Assembly: GCA_910574255.1 (NCBI GenBank)
Contig: CAJTAK010000004.1
Coordinates: 308,515-372,514, forward strand
Source: Clostridia bacterium
GTDB lineage: Bacteria; Bacillota; Clostridia; Lachnospirales; Lachnospiraceae
Direction of reading: 5' to 3'
DNA: 64,000 bases
Position 1 is the stretch's first letter; each line of letters opens with the position of its first letter. Below, one piece after another: positions 62,788 through 64,000 of this stretch. The notes below the pieces were generated by a model that saw nothing but the letters and a program-made list of their open reading frames with translations, had not been told where the DNA came from and did no database searches. Made by a program: the position numbers and the translations under genes.

Positions 62788-63720
62788 ATGAATACTTTAA
62801 ATGATTATGTTGCGGAATATATTGAATATTGTGAATACAGGAAGCGTCTTGACCAGAAGACATTGAAAGCTTATCGGATTGATCTGAGGCAGTATACAAA
62901 TTATCTTCAAAATATTTCGGAATTTTATTTCAAGGATAACCTTGATAACTACATTACCTATTTGCATAAGCAGTATAAGCCGAAAACGATTAAACGCAAG
63001 ATTGCCAGTCTAAAAGCCTTTTTTCATTATATGGAGTACAAAGAGGTTATAACTGAAAATCCCTTCTCTAAACTGGATATCCGTTTCCGGGAGGCAAAGC
63101 TTTTGCCTAAAACAATTCCTTTTCACGCTATACAAACTTTCCTGTCCACCTTATATCAGCAGAAAGAACAGGCAACCTCAGAATATCAGCTCCGGTGCTG
63201 TATTCGGGACATTGCTGTTATTGAGCTTTTATTCGCTACTGGAATGCGTATATCTGAACTATGCTCTTTGCGCCCGGTAAACATAGATTTTATCAGTAAC
63301 AATATTTTGATTTATGGTAAAGGAGCCAAAGAGAGAATCCTGCAGATTGGTAATCCAGAGGTTCTCTCGGCTCTTTCTTTATATCATGGGACTTTTAAGT
63401 CTGATATTGATACTTGTGGGTATTTTTTTGTAAATAGACTGCAGAAGAAATTGTCAGATCAGTCCGTCCGCTATATGATTATACGTTATGCCAAACTTGC
63501 TGGAATTGAACAGCATTTGACACCACATATGTTCCGACACTCTTTTGCTACTCTGCTTTTGGAGCAGGATGTGGATATTCGGTATATACAAAGAATGTTG
63601 GGACATAGTTCTATAAGCACAACAGAAATTTATACACATGTGTCGAATGTTAAGCAAAAGGATATTTTGTTTAATAAACATCCCCGAAATCTGATGGAGC
63701 TTATAAAGGATAATATATGA
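62788..63720 (+). CDS. Tyrosine recombinase (XerC/XerD-type integrase)
   Basis: A 310-residue recombinase. The N-terminal SAM-like core-binding domain (1-100) has EYRKRLDQKTLKAYRIDLRQ-type helices. The catalytic domain has the first Arg in LLFATGMRISELCSL, the HxxR box HMFRHSFATLLLEQ, the second His in MLGHSSISTTEIYTHVS and the nucleophile Tyr in EIYTH. It is longer and simpler than typical ICE integrases, which carry an extra arm-binding domain; it is about the size of XerD. GGAG lies about 11 nt before the ATG. It is probably the enzyme of the element inserted at the tRNA-Arg gene, or one copied into it. Confidence 0.93.
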   Translation: MNTLNDYVAEYIEYCEYRKRLDQKTLKAYRIDLRQYTNYLQNISEFYFKDNLDNYITYLHKQYKPKTIKRKIASLKAFFHYMEYKEVITENPFSKLDIRFREAKLLPKTIPFHAIQTFLSTLYQQKEQATSEYQLRCCIRDIAVIELLFATGMRISELCSLRPVNIDFISNNILIYGKGAKERILQIGNPEVLSALSLYHGTFKSDIDTCGYFFVNRLQKKLSDQSVRYMIIRYAKLAGIEQHLTPHMFRHSFATLLLEQDVDIRYIQRMLGHSSISTTEIYTHVSNVKQKDILFNKHPRNLMELIKDNI

Positions 63721-63789
63721 TTATCTTTTATTAGATTACAGGATAATATCTTGTTATTCAACACTATTCAAATTAATATGAGGAACGAT

Positions 63790-64000
63790 ATGAGAAAGAA
63801 GGATTTTGAGTACAAAGTAGCACTTTCATTTGCGGGAGAGCAACGTGATTATGTTGAAAAAGTATCAAAAGAATTAACCAGACTTAATGTTAAACATTTC
63901 TATGACTATAAAGAACAAGTTGATCTCTGGGGTAAAAATCTTATACAATATTTGGATAGCGTCTACTTCGAGAAAGCCTTGTATTTTGTTCCATTTATTT
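63790..64000 (+). CDS. TIR-domain protein, 5' part (runs off window)
   Basis: Seventy residues are visible, MRKKDFEYKVALSFAGEQRD and on. The pattern YKVALSFAGEQRDYVEKVSKEL, HFYDYKEQVDLWGKNL, YFVPFI matches TIR domains of prokaryotic defence or NAD-hydrolysing proteins: beta-A with SFAGE, and the region WGKNL before the BB loop. The catalytic Glu lies beyond or in this stretch and cannot be confirmed. AGGAA lies 4-5 nt upstream. It is the cargo gene next to the recombinase, which suggests a phage-defence role (inference). Confidence 0.75.
   Translation, partial: MRKKDFEYKVALSFAGEQRDYVEKVSKELTRLNVKHFYDYKEQVDLWGKNLIQYLDSVYFEKALYFVPFI

Overview
The window is a chromosomal segment around the replication origin of a low-to-mid GC Gram-positive anaerobe, most likely a member of the Lachnospiraceae (Clostridia). 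Pointers are the origin gene order (gyrA-gyrB-recF-S4 protein-dnaN-dnaA | rpmH-rnpA-yidD-yidC-jag-mnmE-mnmG-rsmG-parA-parB), the DUF4446 and DUF3881 genes beside serS, a large-type SRP RNA, and a stand-alone AICAR transformylase behind a ZTP riboswitch. The genus cannot be fixed from the sequence alone.

Layout. (1) 1-15.6 kb, minus strand: a partial tandem SGNH esterase; a CUT2-type sugar ABC transporter (two permeases, ATPase, lipoprotein binding protein) ending in a FucU-like mutarotase; its likely controller, a YesN-type response regulator, LytS/YesM-type kinase and second membrane-anchored sugar-binding protein; then a DUF1002 protein, an alpha/beta hydrolase and a cytidylate-kinase-like protein. 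(2) 15.8-17.8 kb, plus strand: one large membrane protein, the only gene of the left arm facing the fork. (3) 17.9-26.9 kb, minus: tRNA-Pro, SleB-type hydrolase, TrmL, aminotransferase with its Lrp/AsnC regulator, AIR-synthase-like protein, VanW protein, a 33-residue membrane peptide, DnaQ-like exonuclease, B12-binding radical SAM protein. (4) 27.0-29.4 kb: SRP RNA, and the last two purine steps under a ZTP riboswitch. (5) 29.5-38.6 kb: a tightly overlapped surface-glycan or lipid-linked polymer operon. Its first gene is broken by a run of nine G and is a candidate phase-variable locus. (6) 38.8-39.5 kb: an HTH/DUF2975 pair. (7) 39.7-48.4 kb: gyrA, gyrB, recF, S4 protein, dnaN, dnaA. (8) About 48.47 kb: oriC DnaA-box cluster. 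(9) 48.6-60.6 kb, plus: ribosomal protein L34 through parABS, serS and DUF3881. (10) 60.6 kb to the end: an integrated mobile element that begins in the 3' half of a tRNA-Arg(CCU) gene and carries a wHTH protein, an ArpU-like gene with an amber stop, a tyrosine recombinase and the start of a TIR-domain protein.

Genes diverge from oriC, so nearly all are co-directional with replication. The most unusual observations are a 115-nt structured repeat found twice (upstream of the DUF1002 gene and of gyrA), whose stem differences all keep pairing and which lies 18-20 nt before both start codons, and the G9 tract in the glycan operon. No CRISPR array or complete insertion sequence was seen.
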